Shown: positions 43,831 to 52,248 of the stretch, one piece after another
Layout: every line of letters begins with the position of its first letter
Numbering within the stretch: the stretch's first letter is position 1
Origin: Variovorax sp. V213
Lineage (GTDB): Bacteria; Pseudomonadota; Gammaproteobacteria; Burkholderiales; Burkholderiaceae_C
Length of the DNA: 64,000 nucleotides
Reading direction: 5' to 3'
Assembly: GCF_041154455.1 (NCBI RefSeq)
Contig: NZ_AP028664.1
Span: 4,527,001-4,591,000 of the forward strand
Notes under the pieces: generated by a model
What the model saw: the letters and a program-made list of their open reading frames with translations, nothing else
Database searches by the model: none
Told to the model about the DNA's origin: nothing
Translations under genes and position numbers: made by a program

Positions 43831-45456
43831 ATGTTCCGCCTCCGCCTGTCCCTCGCATTTGCCGTTCTCGTCGCGCTGGTCTGCATCCAGGCCGGCTTCG
43901 TCTACTGGGGATCGAACCGGGTCAACGACTACGCCCAGCACAGCCGGCTGGCCAGCGACATCCTGTCGGAACTGCTGGAGCTCTCGGCCAGCAAGCAGCG
44001 GCTGCGCGTCTGGGCGTCCCAGCAGCTGATGGATGCGAACGCATCGCCCGAGGTGCGCGACAGCCAGCTGGCGCGCATGCAAGCCAGCACGGAGACGCTC
44101 AGGCAGCTCGCGCGCCGCGACCTTTCCCTGTGGGGCGGGATCGCGGAACGCGAAGGCGTGCCCATCCCGCCGGAAGTCGATCAGCTCGTCGCCGTCAGCG
44201 ACCTGCTCAACGACAACATCGCCGCGGTCCGTGCCCGACTGTTGAAACTCGCACCGCTGGAGCGCGGCGCCGAGTTCGCCAGCGTCTGGCAGGAACTGAA
44301 CGAAGTCTTCGACAAGGCACGCGGCCGCGATCTGCGCGAGTTGATCAACGGCGCCATCGAGCGGCAGCGCAATGTGATGCCTGTTGCCCGTGCGGCGACC
44401 GAGCGGGGCCTGGACCAGTTGCGCCAGCAGGCCATCGGCCTCGCGGCCCTCACGCTGGCTGCAGCCGTCTTGCTGGCGCTGTATTTGAACCAGCGGCTGC
44501 AGCGGCCGCTGGACCGCCTGCTCGAAGGCACGCAGGCCTTGCGGGCCGGCGCACTCGACCACCGCATCGCGCTGGGTTCGCGCGACGAGTTCGACCGCGT
44601 CGCCGAGCACTTCAATGCGATGGCGGCCGAACTGCAGCGGCATCGGCTCGACGCCGATGCCGCGCGGCGCCGGCTCGAGGAGGCCGTTCTGGAGCGCACC
44701 AGCGAGCTGAGCGCCGCGCACGAAACCTTGCAGCAGATCGACCAGCGGCGCCGCCAGCTTCTTGCCGACCTGAGCCACGAGCTTCGCACGCCGGCCACCG
44801 CGATCCGCGGCGAGGCGGAGATCGCGCTGCGCGGCGCCGACAAGCCGCTCGCCGAGTACCGGCAGACGCTGACGCGCATCGTGGGTGGCGTGAAGCAACT
44901 CGCCAGCGTGATCGACGACCTGCTCCTGGTCGCCAAGGCCGAGGCCGACCAGCTGGCGATGCACTTCGACACGGTCGACCTGCAGGAGCTGCTGGGCGAC
45001 GCCACCGAAATAGCCGAGGCGCTGGGTGCGCGGCACAACGTTCGCGTTCAGCTCGAGCCCCCAGGCGCCGAGGTGCCCGCGGTCACGCTGCAGGCCGATG
45101 CCGACCGTCTCCGGCAGGCCCTCGTCATCGTGCTCGACAACGCGGTGCGCTATTCGGGCAGTGACGGGACGGTGCGGGTGAGCTGGCAGTTGACTGACAG
45201 CCGCGTGCAGGTGGTCGTGGCGGACGAGGGGATCGGCATCGACGCAGACGAATTGCCGAAGTTGTTCGATCGCTTCGTCCGCGGTCGCCGCGCACGCCTG
45301 CATCGGGCCGACGGCACCGGCATCGGACTGTCGATCGCACAGGCCATCGTGCATGCCCATTACGGCCGCATCGGCATTGCTAGCATTCCCTCGCACGGCA
45401 CCACGGTGCAAATCGAACTGCCGTGCCACTTTTCCGTCCGAACCCAACGAACATGA
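43831..45456 (+). CDS. Two-component sensor histidine kinase
   Basis: 541-residue membrane kinase. ATG 43831 (MFRLRLSLAFAVLVALVCIQ) begins with a membrane span; a periplasmic helical sensor region follows to about 200, a second span (201-220), then HAMP (221-275), a coiled coil, the HisKA domain with phospho-acceptor His316 (DLSHELRTP) and the ATPase with the N box (VLDNAVRYSG) and DEGIGID and GTGIGLS. Its stop overlaps the response regulator start (ATGA). The frame continues upstream into the IS3 remnant, but the ATG here is the natural start. Confidence 0.92.
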   Translation: MFRLRLSLAFAVLVALVCIQAGFVYWGSNRVNDYAQHSRLASDILSELLELSASKQRLRVWASQQLMDANASPEVRDSQLARMQASTETLRQLARRDLSLWGGIAEREGVPIPPEVDQLVAVSDLLNDNIAAVRARLLKLAPLERGAEFASVWQELNEVFDKARGRDLRELINGAIERQRNVMPVARAATERGLDQLRQQAIGLAALTLAAAVLLALYLNQRLQRPLDRLLEGTQALRAGALDHRIALGSRDEFDRVAEHFNAMAAELQRHRLDADAARRRLEEAVLERTSELSAAHETLQQIDQRRRQLLADLSHELRTPATAIRGEAEIALRGADKPLAEYRQTLTRIVGGVKQLASVIDDLLLVAKAEADQLAMHFDTVDLQELLGDATEIAEALGARHNVRVQLEPPGAEVPAVTLQADADRLRQALVIVLDNAVRYSGSDGTVRVSWQLTDSRVQVVVADEGIGIDADELPKLFDRFVRGRRARLHRADGTGIGLSIAQAIVHAHYGRIGIASIPSHGTTVQIELPCHFSVRTQRT

Positions 45457-46136
45457 ACATTCTGGTTGTCGAAGACGACGCGCGCGTCGCCGACTTTCTG
45501 CTGCGGGGCCTGAGCGCCGAGGGTCACCGCGTACAGCTGGCGCGCACCGGCCCCGAAGGCCTCGCACTCGCGCGCAGCAACGAGCTGTCCGTGCTCCTGC
45601 TGGATCTGATGCTTCCCGGCCTGAGCGGCCTGGAGCTGTGCCAGACGCTGCGCGCCGAAGGCCACCATGTGCCGGTCCTGATGCTCACCGCATTGAGCAA
45701 CACCGAGGACAAGGTCAGCGGCCTGCGCCTGGGCGCCGACGATTACCTCACCAAGCCCTTTGCGTTCGAAGAACTCCTGGCGCGCATCGAGGCCCTGCTT
45801 CGCCGCGGCCGGGAGCAAAGGCCAAGGGCCACCACGCTGCAGGTGGCAGACCTCGTTCTCGACCGGGAGCGCATGGAGGTGACCCGTGCCGGCAAGCTCG
45901 TCCCGCTCACAGCCAAGGAGCTTGCCTTCCTCGAGCTGTTGATGACGGCGCCTGGCCGTGTCTACAGCCGGGAGCGCATCCTTTCCAATGTCTGGGGCAC
46001 GAACGAAGATCCGCTGACCAACATCGTTGACGTGTATGTCCGTCGCCTGCGCGCCAAGATCGACGACGGCCATCCCATTGCGTTGTTGAAGACGGTGCGC
46101 GGTCTGGGCTATCGCCTGGATGCGGAGCCGGGCTGA
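45453..46136 (+). CDS. OmpR-family response regulator
   Basis: 227-residue regulator with receiver domain (acidic pocket VVEDD, phospho-acceptor Asp51 in LLLDLMLPGLSG, Lys in DDYLTKPF) and a winged-helix OmpR-type DNA-binding domain from about residue 130 (LTAKELAFLELLM, VDVYVRRLRAKID, TVRGLGYRL). Start MNILVVEDD overlaps the kinase stop. Target genes are not evident; the secreted SnoaL-like protein downstream is a candidate. Confidence 0.94.
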   Translation: MNILVVEDDARVADFLLRGLSAEGHRVQLARTGPEGLALARSNELSVLLLDLMLPGLSGLELCQTLRAEGHHVPVLMLTALSNTEDKVSGLRLGADDYLTKPFAFEELLARIEALLRRGREQRPRATTLQVADLVLDRERMEVTRAGKLVPLTAKELAFLELLMTAPGRVYSRERILSNVWGTNEDPLTNIVDVYVRRLRAKIDDGHPIALLKTVRGLGYRLDAEPG

Positions 46137-46292
46137 GGCGGTTCATCCGATATTCATGTGCGCGTCACCCGGGGTTCATCACGAAGACCCGGCGGCGTTC
46201 ATGGAGAGACCGAAGAATGAAGTCCTGTATCGCCAAGCGATGCAGCGCCGGCGATACCGGCGATCGACTACCCATTGAAAAAGGAAAACTCC

Positions 46293-46778
46293 ATGAATGT
46301 GCTTCGTACGCTCTCCCTCTCGGCAACCACGGCGGCGGTCCTCGCCATTTCAACCTCTGCCATCGCGCAGACGCCGACAGCGGGAACCTGCGTGCCAGCC
46401 ACCGAACCGCAGATCGCGGCATTGTTCGACCGCTGGAACGATTCGCTGCGCACGCTGGATGCCGACAAGGTCGTTGCGAACTATGCGGCCGACGGCGTGC
46501 TGCTGCCGACCGTCTCGAACCAGCCGCGCACCAATCCGGCGGAGATCCGCGACTACTTCGTCAAGTTCCTGAAAGACGCGCCACAGGGCACGATCGACCA
46601 CCGCATCATCAAGATCGGCTGCAACGTGGCGCAGGACGTCGGCACCTACACCTTCAAGTTCAAGGATGGCAAGACGGTGAATGCGCGCTACACGTATGTC
46701 TACGAGTGGGTCAACGGCCAATGGTTGATCGCGCACCACCACTCTTCGGCAATGCCCGAGGCCGTTGCGCGCAAGTAA
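46293..46778 (+). CDS. Secreted SnoaL/CaMKII-association-like protein (SgcJ/EcaC family)
   Basis: 161 residues starting at MNVLRTLSLSATTAAVL (AAGGAAA upstream) with a signal peptide cleaved near SAIAQ. The remainder is a cystatin-like NTF2 fold: LFDRWNDSLRTLDADKVVANYAADGVLLPT and WLIAHHHSS are typical of the SgcJ/EcaC (DUF4440-like) proteins. Enzyme activity is unknown. 156 bases downstream of the response regulator. Confidence 0.85.
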   Translation: MNVLRTLSLSATTAAVLAISTSAIAQTPTAGTCVPATEPQIAALFDRWNDSLRTLDADKVVANYAADGVLLPTVSNQPRTNPAEIRDYFVKFLKDAPQGTIDHRIIKIGCNVAQDVGTYTFKFKDGKTVNARYTYVYEWVNGQWLIAHHHSSAMPEAVARK

Positions 46779-46803
46779 GCCGCGCCATCTCTGGCGCGCA
46801 AGG

Positions 46804-46833
46804 GCCCGGGCTGGGCAAATCTGCCCGCCGGGC
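46804..46833. terminator. Bidirectional hairpin between convergent genes
   Basis: GCCCGG (46804-46809) and GGGCA (46813-46817) pair with TGCCC (46822-46826) and CCGGGC (46828-46833), an interrupted 11-bp stem with a 4-base loop. It lies between the ends of the SnoaL-like gene and the ABC binding-protein gene. No T tract follows on either strand, so strength is uncertain. Confidence 0.4.
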
Positions 46834-46843
46834 GTTGGCGCGC

Positions 46844-47686
46844 TCAGGGCAGGAGCTCGAACTTGAGTTCCGCCAGCGGCATGACCTTTTCTTCGCGCGT
46901 CATCTTGTATTCGGTGTTCGGGCCGAGCCACTTCGCCCAGATCTTGTCGAGCTCGCCCGACTTCTCCAGCGCGTAGAGCGCGCCGTTCACCTTGGACAGC
47001 AGCACCGGCTCGTCTTTCTTCATGCCGACGCCGATGGGCTGCAGCACCATCGGCTCCTTGATCATCTTCAGCGCCACGCCTTCGGTCTTCGACTGGTTGA
47101 CCAGCTTGGTGATGGTCATCGTGTTCGCGACCATGCCGACCGACTTGTTCTGCTGCACCGCCATGAAGGCCGAGCCCGTGTCCTGAAAGGTCACCGGCTC
47201 CGAGCCGTTCATCTTGATCGACAGCTCCGAGGTCGAGCCCTTGGTCGAGCTCAGGCGCTTGCCCTTGAAGTCGGCCTTGCTGGTGCCGGGGTCGGAGGCC
47301 TTCACGGCCAGCATTTCCTTGGCCACGTAGTACGGGTCGCTGAACTGGATCTGCTCGCCGCGGCTCTTGGTGTAGGCCAGGTTGGCGACGGTCACGTCGA
47401 CGCGCCCGAGCTTGACCTCGGGCACGCGCGCCTCCACCGACAGCGGCGTGACCTTGGCAGTGAGCCCGAGCTCCTTTGCAAGCGCGTTGCACAGGTCGAC
47501 GTCGTGACCCACCATCTCGCGCGTCTTCGGATCGGGGGCGGCGAAGGGCGGCACGTCGGCGAAAGTGCCGCAGCGCAGTTCCTTGCGCTGGCTGATGTCG
47601 CTCCACTGGTCGGCGTGGGCCAGGAAAGGCAAGGCGCCAAGGCAGGCGCCGACGGCGGCAAGACGGAAAGCGGTTCTGTTCGACAT
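46844..47686 (-). CDS. Polar amino-acid ABC transporter substrate-binding protein
   Basis: 280-residue periplasmic protein of the SBP_bac_3 type, with a signal peptide ending near LAHADQ. The conserved LRCGTFADVPPFAAPD, MVGHDVDLCNALAKELG and RGEQIQFSDPYYVAKEM segments resemble glutamate/aspartate- or cystine-type binding proteins. It is the last gene of the operon with two permeases and an ATPase. Given the PxpABC genes upstream, 5-oxoproline or a glutamate derivative is a plausible ligand. Confidence 0.93.
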   Translation of the reverse strand: MSNRTAFRLAAVGACLGALPFLAHADQWSDISQRKELRCGTFADVPPFAAPDPKTREMVGHDVDLCNALAKELGLTAKVTPLSVEARVPEVKLGRVDVTVANLAYTKSRGEQIQFSDPYYVAKEMLAVKASDPGTSKADFKGKRLSSTKGSTSELSIKMNGSEPVTFQDTGSAFMAVQQNKSVGMVANTMTITKLVNQSKTEGVALKMIKEPMVLQPIGVGMKKDEPVLLSKVNGALYALEKSGELDKIWAKWLGPNTEYKMTREEKVMPLAELKFELLP

Positions 47687-47730
47687 GCTGGACTCCTGAA
47701 GAAACTCGAGGGGGATGAAGAAAACGACGA

Positions 47731-48501
47731 TCAGTGCGCGCGCAAATCCGACAGGAAGCGCTGCGCGCGCGGATGCTGCGGGCTGGTGAAAAAAGTCTCG
47801 GGGTCGGCCTTCTCGAGAATGCGGCCCGCGTCCATGAACCAGACCCGGTCGGCCACCTCACGGGCGAAGTTCATCTCGTGCGTGACGCACATCATGGTCA
47901 TGCCGTCGTTGGCTAGGCTGCGCATCACCGACAGGACCTCGCCCACCATCTCGGGGTCGAGCGCGCTGGTGGGCTCGTCGAACAGCATCGCGGGCGGCTC
48001 CATGGCCAGCGCACGGGCAATGGCCACACGCTGCTGCTGCCCGCCCGAGAGCTGGGCCGGGTAGGCGCCGGCCTTGTTCGACAGGCCCACGCGCTCGAGC
48101 AGCTGCGCCGCCCGTGCCTTCGCCTCGGCCCGCTTCACGCCCAGCACGCGCACGGGCGACAGCATGATGTTCTCCAGCACCGAGAGATGCGGAAACAGGT
48201 TGAAGCTCTGGAACACGAAGCCGATGCGGCTGCGCAGCTTGTTGAGCGCCGCGCTGCTCATGGGCGCGTGGATGTCGTGGCCGTCGAACAGCAGCTGCCC
48301 CGACTTCACTTCTTCCAGCCGGTTGACGGTGCGGATGAGCGTGGACTTGCCGGAGCCCGAGGGCCCGCAGATCACCACCACCTCGCCCTTCTTCACCTCG
48401 GCGTTGACGTCGGCGAGCGCCTGGTAGTCGCCATACCACTTGTTGATGTTGGAGAACAGGATCATGGTGTCATCCCCTGCGGGGTGTGGAGCGGGCTTCA
48501 T
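47731..48501 (-). CDS. Polar amino-acid ABC transporter ATPase
   Basis: 256-residue ATPase with Walker A GPSGSGKST, signature LSGGQQQR and Walker B MLFDEPTSALDP; RIGFVFQSFNLFPHLSVLENI is typical of the GlnQ/GltL family. GGAGA supports the start at 48501, but MILFSNINKWYGDYQAL (ATG 48463-48465) is a good alternative. 45 bases after the second permease gene. Confidence 0.94.
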   Translation of the reverse strand: MKPAPHPAGDDTMILFSNINKWYGDYQALADVNAEVKKGEVVVICGPSGSGKSTLIRTVNRLEEVKSGQLLFDGHDIHAPMSSAALNKLRSRIGFVFQSFNLFPHLSVLENIMLSPVRVLGVKRAEAKARAAQLLERVGLSNKAGAYPAQLSGGQQQRVAIARALAMEPPAMLFDEPTSALDPEMVGEVLSVMRSLANDGMTMMCVTHEMNFAREVADRVWFMDAGRILEKADPETFFTSPQHPRAQRFLSDLRAH

Positions 48502-48546
48502 GGTTCTGTCTCCTTGCTTTCCTGTCGATGGCCGTCGTGCGCGGCC

Positions 48547-49305
48547 TCACGGATTCACCACCACCGGCGGCGGCAGCGAGGCGCCGTCTTCGGACGCCTT
48601 CGGCGAAACGGCACCGAGCCGCTTGTGGGCCACGCGCCGCTCCAGCCACAGCGCCAGCTGGGTCAGGCTGAAGCAGACGACGTAGTACGTCATCGCCAGG
48701 ATGAAGAACACCTGGAACGGCTTGGTCAGCAGCTGGTTGTTGATCTGGTTCGCCGCGAAGGTCAGCTCCTGCACGTTGATCACGTAGCCCAGCGTGGTCT
48801 CCTTGATGGTGGAGATGAACTGGCTCAGCATGCTCGGCAGCATGTTGTAGAGCGCCTGCGGCAGGATCACGAACCACATGGTGCCGAGGTGGCTGTGGCC
48901 GAGCGCGCGCGCCGCCTCGGTCTGGCCCTTGGGCAGGGCCTGGATGCCGGCGCGCACCACCTCCGACAGGTAGGCGCCCTCGTAGATCACCAGCGTGCAC
49001 AGCATGGTGGTGAAGCCCGACACATCGCGCCCGATCAGGATCGGCACCAGGAAGTAGACCCACAGGATCACCATCAAGAGCGGCACGCCGCGCACCGCGT
49101 AGACCAGCACCGTGGCCGGCCAGCGCAGCAGCCGCCAGGGCGACAGCCGCGCGAGCGCGAGCAGCACCGAGAGCGGAAACGCCAGCACGATGCCCAGCAC
49201 CGACAGGATCAGCGTGGCGACGATGCCGCCCAGCGGGCCGCTGGGATATTGGCCGACAAGCAGCAGCAGCCAGTTGTCGCGAAGGATTTCAAAGACGCCG
49301 AACAT
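48547..49305 (-). CDS. Polar amino-acid ABC transporter permease
   Basis: 252-residue HisM/GltK-like permease with five or six membrane spans and the EAA-type cytoplasmic motif (EAARALGHSHLGTMWFVILPQAL). PSGPLGGIVATLILSVLGIVLAF is the usual first-span region. Encoded six bases after the partner permease; the two should form the heterodimeric channel. Confidence 0.93.
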   Translation of the reverse strand: MFGVFEILRDNWLLLLVGQYPSGPLGGIVATLILSVLGIVLAFPLSVLLALARLSPWRLLRWPATVLVYAVRGVPLLMVILWVYFLVPILIGRDVSGFTTMLCTLVIYEGAYLSEVVRAGIQALPKGQTEAARALGHSHLGTMWFVILPQALYNMLPSMLSQFISTIKETTLGYVINVQELTFAANQINNQLLTKPFQVFFILAMTYYVVCFSLTQLALWLERRVAHKRLGAVSPKASEDGASLPPPVVVNP

Positions 49306-49311
49306 GGCTTG

Positions 49312-50013
49312 CTACCTCGCTTGGGCGATGCGGTAGTGCCGCGACAGCCAGCCGCCCACCGCCATGATGAGCAGCGAGCACACCAGGTACAGCACCGTCG
49401 CCATGCTGTAGGCCTCGAAGGTGCGAAAGCTCTGGCTCTCGATTTCCTTCACCGCATGGGTCAGCTCGGCCACGCCGATGGCCATGGCCAGGCTGCTGTT
49501 CTTGAACAGCGACACGCTGTGGTTCACCAGCGCGGGCACGGCGTTGCGGATGGCCTGCGGCAGCATCACGTGGCGCATCGAACCGATGTAGCCGTGGCCG
49601 AGCGCGCGCGCAGCCTCGGCCTGGCCGGCCGGGATGGAGCGCAGGCCGGAGCGCATGTCCTCGCTGAAATAGGCGGCCTGGCAGAGGCCGAGCGCGACGA
49701 TCGAGAGAATCGTCTCCGCGTTGTGCGCCGACAGCCAGCCCTGCAGTGCATCGGGCAGCAGACTGAAGATGCCGAAGTACCAGAGCATGAGCTGCACCAG
49801 CGTCGGCACGTTGCGGTGGTAGGAGACATAGCCGGCCACCACGCGTTCGGCCAGCCGGCTCGGCGTGAGGCGCACGACCAGCAGCACGACCGCCATGGCC
49901 ATGGCCAGCAGCCAGGAACCGGCCGCGATCTTCAGCGTCTCCTGCAGGCCGTGCCAGAGCATCGCACCGAACTCCGGCTTCAGCAGGATCGCCAGCAGGT
50001 CGAAATCCTTCAT
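49312..50013 (-). CDS. Polar amino-acid ABC transporter permease
   Basis: 233-residue GltJ-like permease. The EAA motif (EAARALGHGYIGSMRHVMLPQA) and the stretch VNHSVSLFKNSSLAMAIGVAEL are classical for the glutamate/aspartate branch. It follows the SDR gene by 39 bases and precedes the second permease. Confidence 0.93.
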   Translation of the reverse strand: MKDFDLLAILLKPEFGAMLWHGLQETLKIAAGSWLLAMAMAVVLLVVRLTPSRLAERVVAGYVSYHRNVPTLVQLMLWYFGIFSLLPDALQGWLSAHNAETILSIVALGLCQAAYFSEDMRSGLRSIPAGQAEAARALGHGYIGSMRHVMLPQAIRNAVPALVNHSVSLFKNSSLAMAIGVAELTHAVKEIESQSFRTFEAYSMATVLYLVCSLLIMAVGGWLSRHYRIAQAR

Positions 50014-50052
50014 GCGCTGTTCCTTTGCTTGGGCTTGTGGGCGCGATGCCGC

Positions 50053-50805
50053 TCAGGCCTGCGACGCTTCCGGCCGCGCGGTCGAGAGCCCGCCGGGCAC
50101 CTGCAGCGTGGGCGTGATTTCCATGTGGCCCACGTTGACCGCAATGGGCGCCGCAATCGCGAAGGCGATGGCGTTCGCGATGTCCTCGGCCTGCGGCAGC
50201 TCGTAGCCTTCGACGAAGCGCTTGTAGGTCTCTTCGGAGTCGCCGTGCACGTGCGCGAAGATGTCGGTGGCCACGCGCCCCGGGCAGATCTCGGTCACCC
50301 GCACGCGCTTGCCGAAGACGTCGATGCGCAGCTGGCGCGACAGCATGCTCACGGCCGCCTTGGTGGCGTGGTAGGTGCTGTTGCCGCCGAAGTTGTAGGC
50401 CGCGGCAATGGAGCTGATATTGACCACGTGGCCCCGGTCGCGCGCGGCCATGCCGGGCACCACGAGGCGGCACAGGTGCAGCACGGCGCGCAGGTTCACG
50501 TCGACCAGCAGGTCGATGTCCTCGGCGTCGGCCTTGAGGATGGAGCCGGGGCGGTCCACGCCGGCGTTGTTGACCAGCACGTCGAATTCCACCTCTTGCG
50601 CGAGGCGGGTGATGCCGGCGAGGTCGCTCACGTCGATGGCGTGCGGGATGCAGCCGGTGCGCGCGGCCAGCTCGGCCAGCTTGCCGGCACTGCGCGCCAG
50701 CGCATGGACCTTCAGGCCTTCCTTGCAGAGGCGTTCGACGACGGCGGCGCCGATGCCCGAGGAGGCCCCCGTCACCAGCGCGGTCTTGTAGTCAGAAAAC
50801 GGCAT
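50053..50805 (-). CDS. SDR-family oxidoreductase
   Basis: 250-residue classical short-chain dehydrogenase. The cofactor motif TGASSGIG lies at residues 12-19, NNAG near 82 and the catalytic pair in YHATK near 145; the serine is in NISSIAA. It resembles the YdfG-type 3-hydroxy acid or serine dehydrogenases. It leads the SDR-transporter operon behind a copy of the 39-nt LysR element, so it probably acts on the imported compound or its product. Confidence 0.9.
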   Translation of the reverse strand: MPFSDYKTALVTGASSGIGAAVVERLCKEGLKVHALARSAGKLAELAARTGCIPHAIDVSDLAGITRLAQEVEFDVLVNNAGVDRPGSILKADAEDIDLLVDVNLRAVLHLCRLVVPGMAARDRGHVVNISSIAAAYNFGGNSTYHATKAAVSMLSRQLRIDVFGKRVRVTEICPGRVATDIFAHVHGDSEETYKRFVEGYELPQAEDIANAIAFAIAAPIAVNVGHMEITPTLQVPGGLSTARPEASQA

Positions 50806-50875
50806 CTTTGCTTCTTTCGTTGGGACTGGAGATCACTGCCTTGAATTCACTGTATCGAGCGCTTCTTCGCGGCGC

Positions 50876-50914
50876 CAAGACGGATTGGCTGTGGAGCGAT
50901 AAGCCGCCCTTATG
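50876..50914 (-). promoter_or_regulatory. LysR-type regulon element, copy A (SDR-ABC operon)
   Basis: On the minus strand this 39-nt element starts CATAAG and ends CGTCTTG. Its core ATAAG-N5-CTTAT (50899-50913) contains the T-N11-A LysR pattern. The end overlaps a TTGGCG -35-like box, with GATACA 16 bases further as a possible -10. It matches copy B at 30 of 39 positions. It lies 70 bases before the SDR start. Confidence 0.7.
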
Positions 50915-50963
50915 TTGCCCCGTCTGCGTGCGCACGACCTAGGGTAAGCACCATGTCCGGGCC

Positions 50964-51728
50964 CTAGTCCGACTGCCTCGAAATGGGCACCACGCGACCC
51001 GCCTGCTCGACCACGCCACGCACGGCGCGGGCCAGGTCCACCGCGCCGTGCGTGTCGCCATGCAGCAGGATCGAATGCGCGCGCATCGGGATCTTGCGGC
51101 CGCTGCAGCTGGTGACCGTGCCCTCCTCCAGCAACTGGCGCACGCGCGCCAGCACCGCACCCCGGTCATGGATCACCGAGTCGGGCAGCTTGCGCGGCAC
51201 CAGCAGGCCGTCGTCGTCGCAGGCGCGGTCGGCCAGGAAGGTGGTGCGCACGCGCAGGCCGCAGCGCGCGGCCGCATCCTCGATGGCGCGGCTGGCGGAA
51301 GAGCTGACGATGAGCATCGGGTCGAAATCCGCCACCGCGCGCACCAGCGGCTCGGCGAGGGCGGCGTCGGCCGCGGCCATGTTGCCGAGCGCGCCGTGAA
51401 AGCTCATGTGCGTCATGCGGTGGCCGGCGGTGCGCGCCATGCCGTCCAGCGCGCTCAGCTGGTAGAGAACGTAGGCGACGAGTTCCTTCGGCTCGATCTG
51501 CATCGGCCGGCGGCCGAAGCCGAGCAGGTCGGGAAAGCCCACATGCGCCCCCACGTCGACGCCCCGCGCGCGCGCCATGCGCACGGTGCGGTCCATGATG
51601 ACCGGATCGCCCGCATGGAAGCCGCAGGCCACGTTGGCGGAAGAAACGATGTCCAGCAGCGCCTCGTCCTCGCCCATGCGCCAGGGGCCGAAGCCTTCGC
51701 CGAGGTCCGCGTTCAGGTCGATGTCCAT
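50964..51728 (-). CDS. pxpA: 5-Oxoprolinase subunit A (LamB/YcsF family)
   Basis: 254-residue PxpA. DIDLNADLGEGFGPWRMGEDEALL, SSANVACGFHAGDP and SFHGALGNMA, with LLHGDTHGA near the end, are diagnostic of the family. With PxpB and PxpC it hydrolyses 5-oxoproline (pyroglutamate) to glutamate using ATP. It follows the BCCP-like gene by 20 bases. Confidence 0.93.
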   Translation of the reverse strand: MDIDLNADLGEGFGPWRMGEDEALLDIVSSANVACGFHAGDPVIMDRTVRMARARGVDVGAHVGFPDLLGFGRRPMQIEPKELVAYVLYQLSALDGMARTAGHRMTHMSFHGALGNMAAADAALAEPLVRAVADFDPMLIVSSSASRAIEDAAARCGLRVRTTFLADRACDDDGLLVPRKLPDSVIHDRGAVLARVRQLLEEGTVTSCSGRKIPMRAHSILLHGDTHGAVDLARAVRGVVEQAGRVVPISRQSD

Positions 51729-51748
51729 GGGAGTCCTTCTCTCGTTCG

Positions 51749-52144
51749 TCAGAGGGGGTGCAGGTCGACCAGCGGCGTGCCGTAGCCGACCGCCAGGCCG
51801 TCGGCCGCGTGGATGCCGTCGACGATGCCGGCCTGCGGCGCGGTCACGGGCAGCAGCAGCGGGCCGATCTTCAGCAGGCCGACGGTCTGGCCGGCTCGCA
51901 CGCGCTGGCCGATGCGCACCAGCGGCGCGGCGGCCAGCGGATGGCTGTGCAGGAACACGCCGACCGAGGGGGCGTGGATCATCAGGAGTTCGGGCTCTGC
52001 GTCTTCATCCGGCAGTTCGATGATTTCGTCACCCTGCCGGCCGAGGCGCAGCGTGCCTTGCGGCGTGCGCAGTTCGAGCAGGCCGATGTCGGTGCCGGCC
52101 AGCCAGGCGGCCAGTTGCGAGGTGCGCAGTGCGGTGTCCTGCAT
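51749..52144 (-). CDS. Biotin-carboxyl-carrier-like protein lacking the biotin lysine
   Basis: 131 residues from MQDTALRTSQLAAWLAG (GGAAGAAG upstream; a start 11 codons earlier is possible). The fold matches AccB: an N-terminal helical part and a C-terminal biotinyl domain (MIHAPSVGVFLHSHPLAAAP, RVRAGQTVGLL, AGIVDGIHAADGLAVGYGTPLV). Where AccB has EAMKM, this has KIGPL, so the modifiable Lys is replaced by Pro95. It lies between pxpC and pxpA and is probably a structural or regulatory partner rather than a carboxyl carrier. Confidence 0.8.
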   Translation of the reverse strand: MQDTALRTSQLAAWLAGTDIGLLELRTPQGTLRLGRQGDEIIELPDEDAEPELLMIHAPSVGVFLHSHPLAAAPLVRIGQRVRAGQTVGLLKIGPLLLPVTAPQAGIVDGIHAADGLAVGYGTPLVDLHPL

Positions 52145-52248
52145 TTCAGCTTCTTCCCGGGCGCGTGCGCAGGACACCGCCGATCAACAACCGCCCTGAA
52201 CAAAGCACCTCACGGACGACAAGAAGAATCGGAATGAGAGATTTCATC

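Noticed and set aside
48187..50844. 885-codon plus-strand frame opposite the amino-acid ABC and SDR genes
   Set aside because: Complement of four recognised genes; no ribosome site and biased residues.
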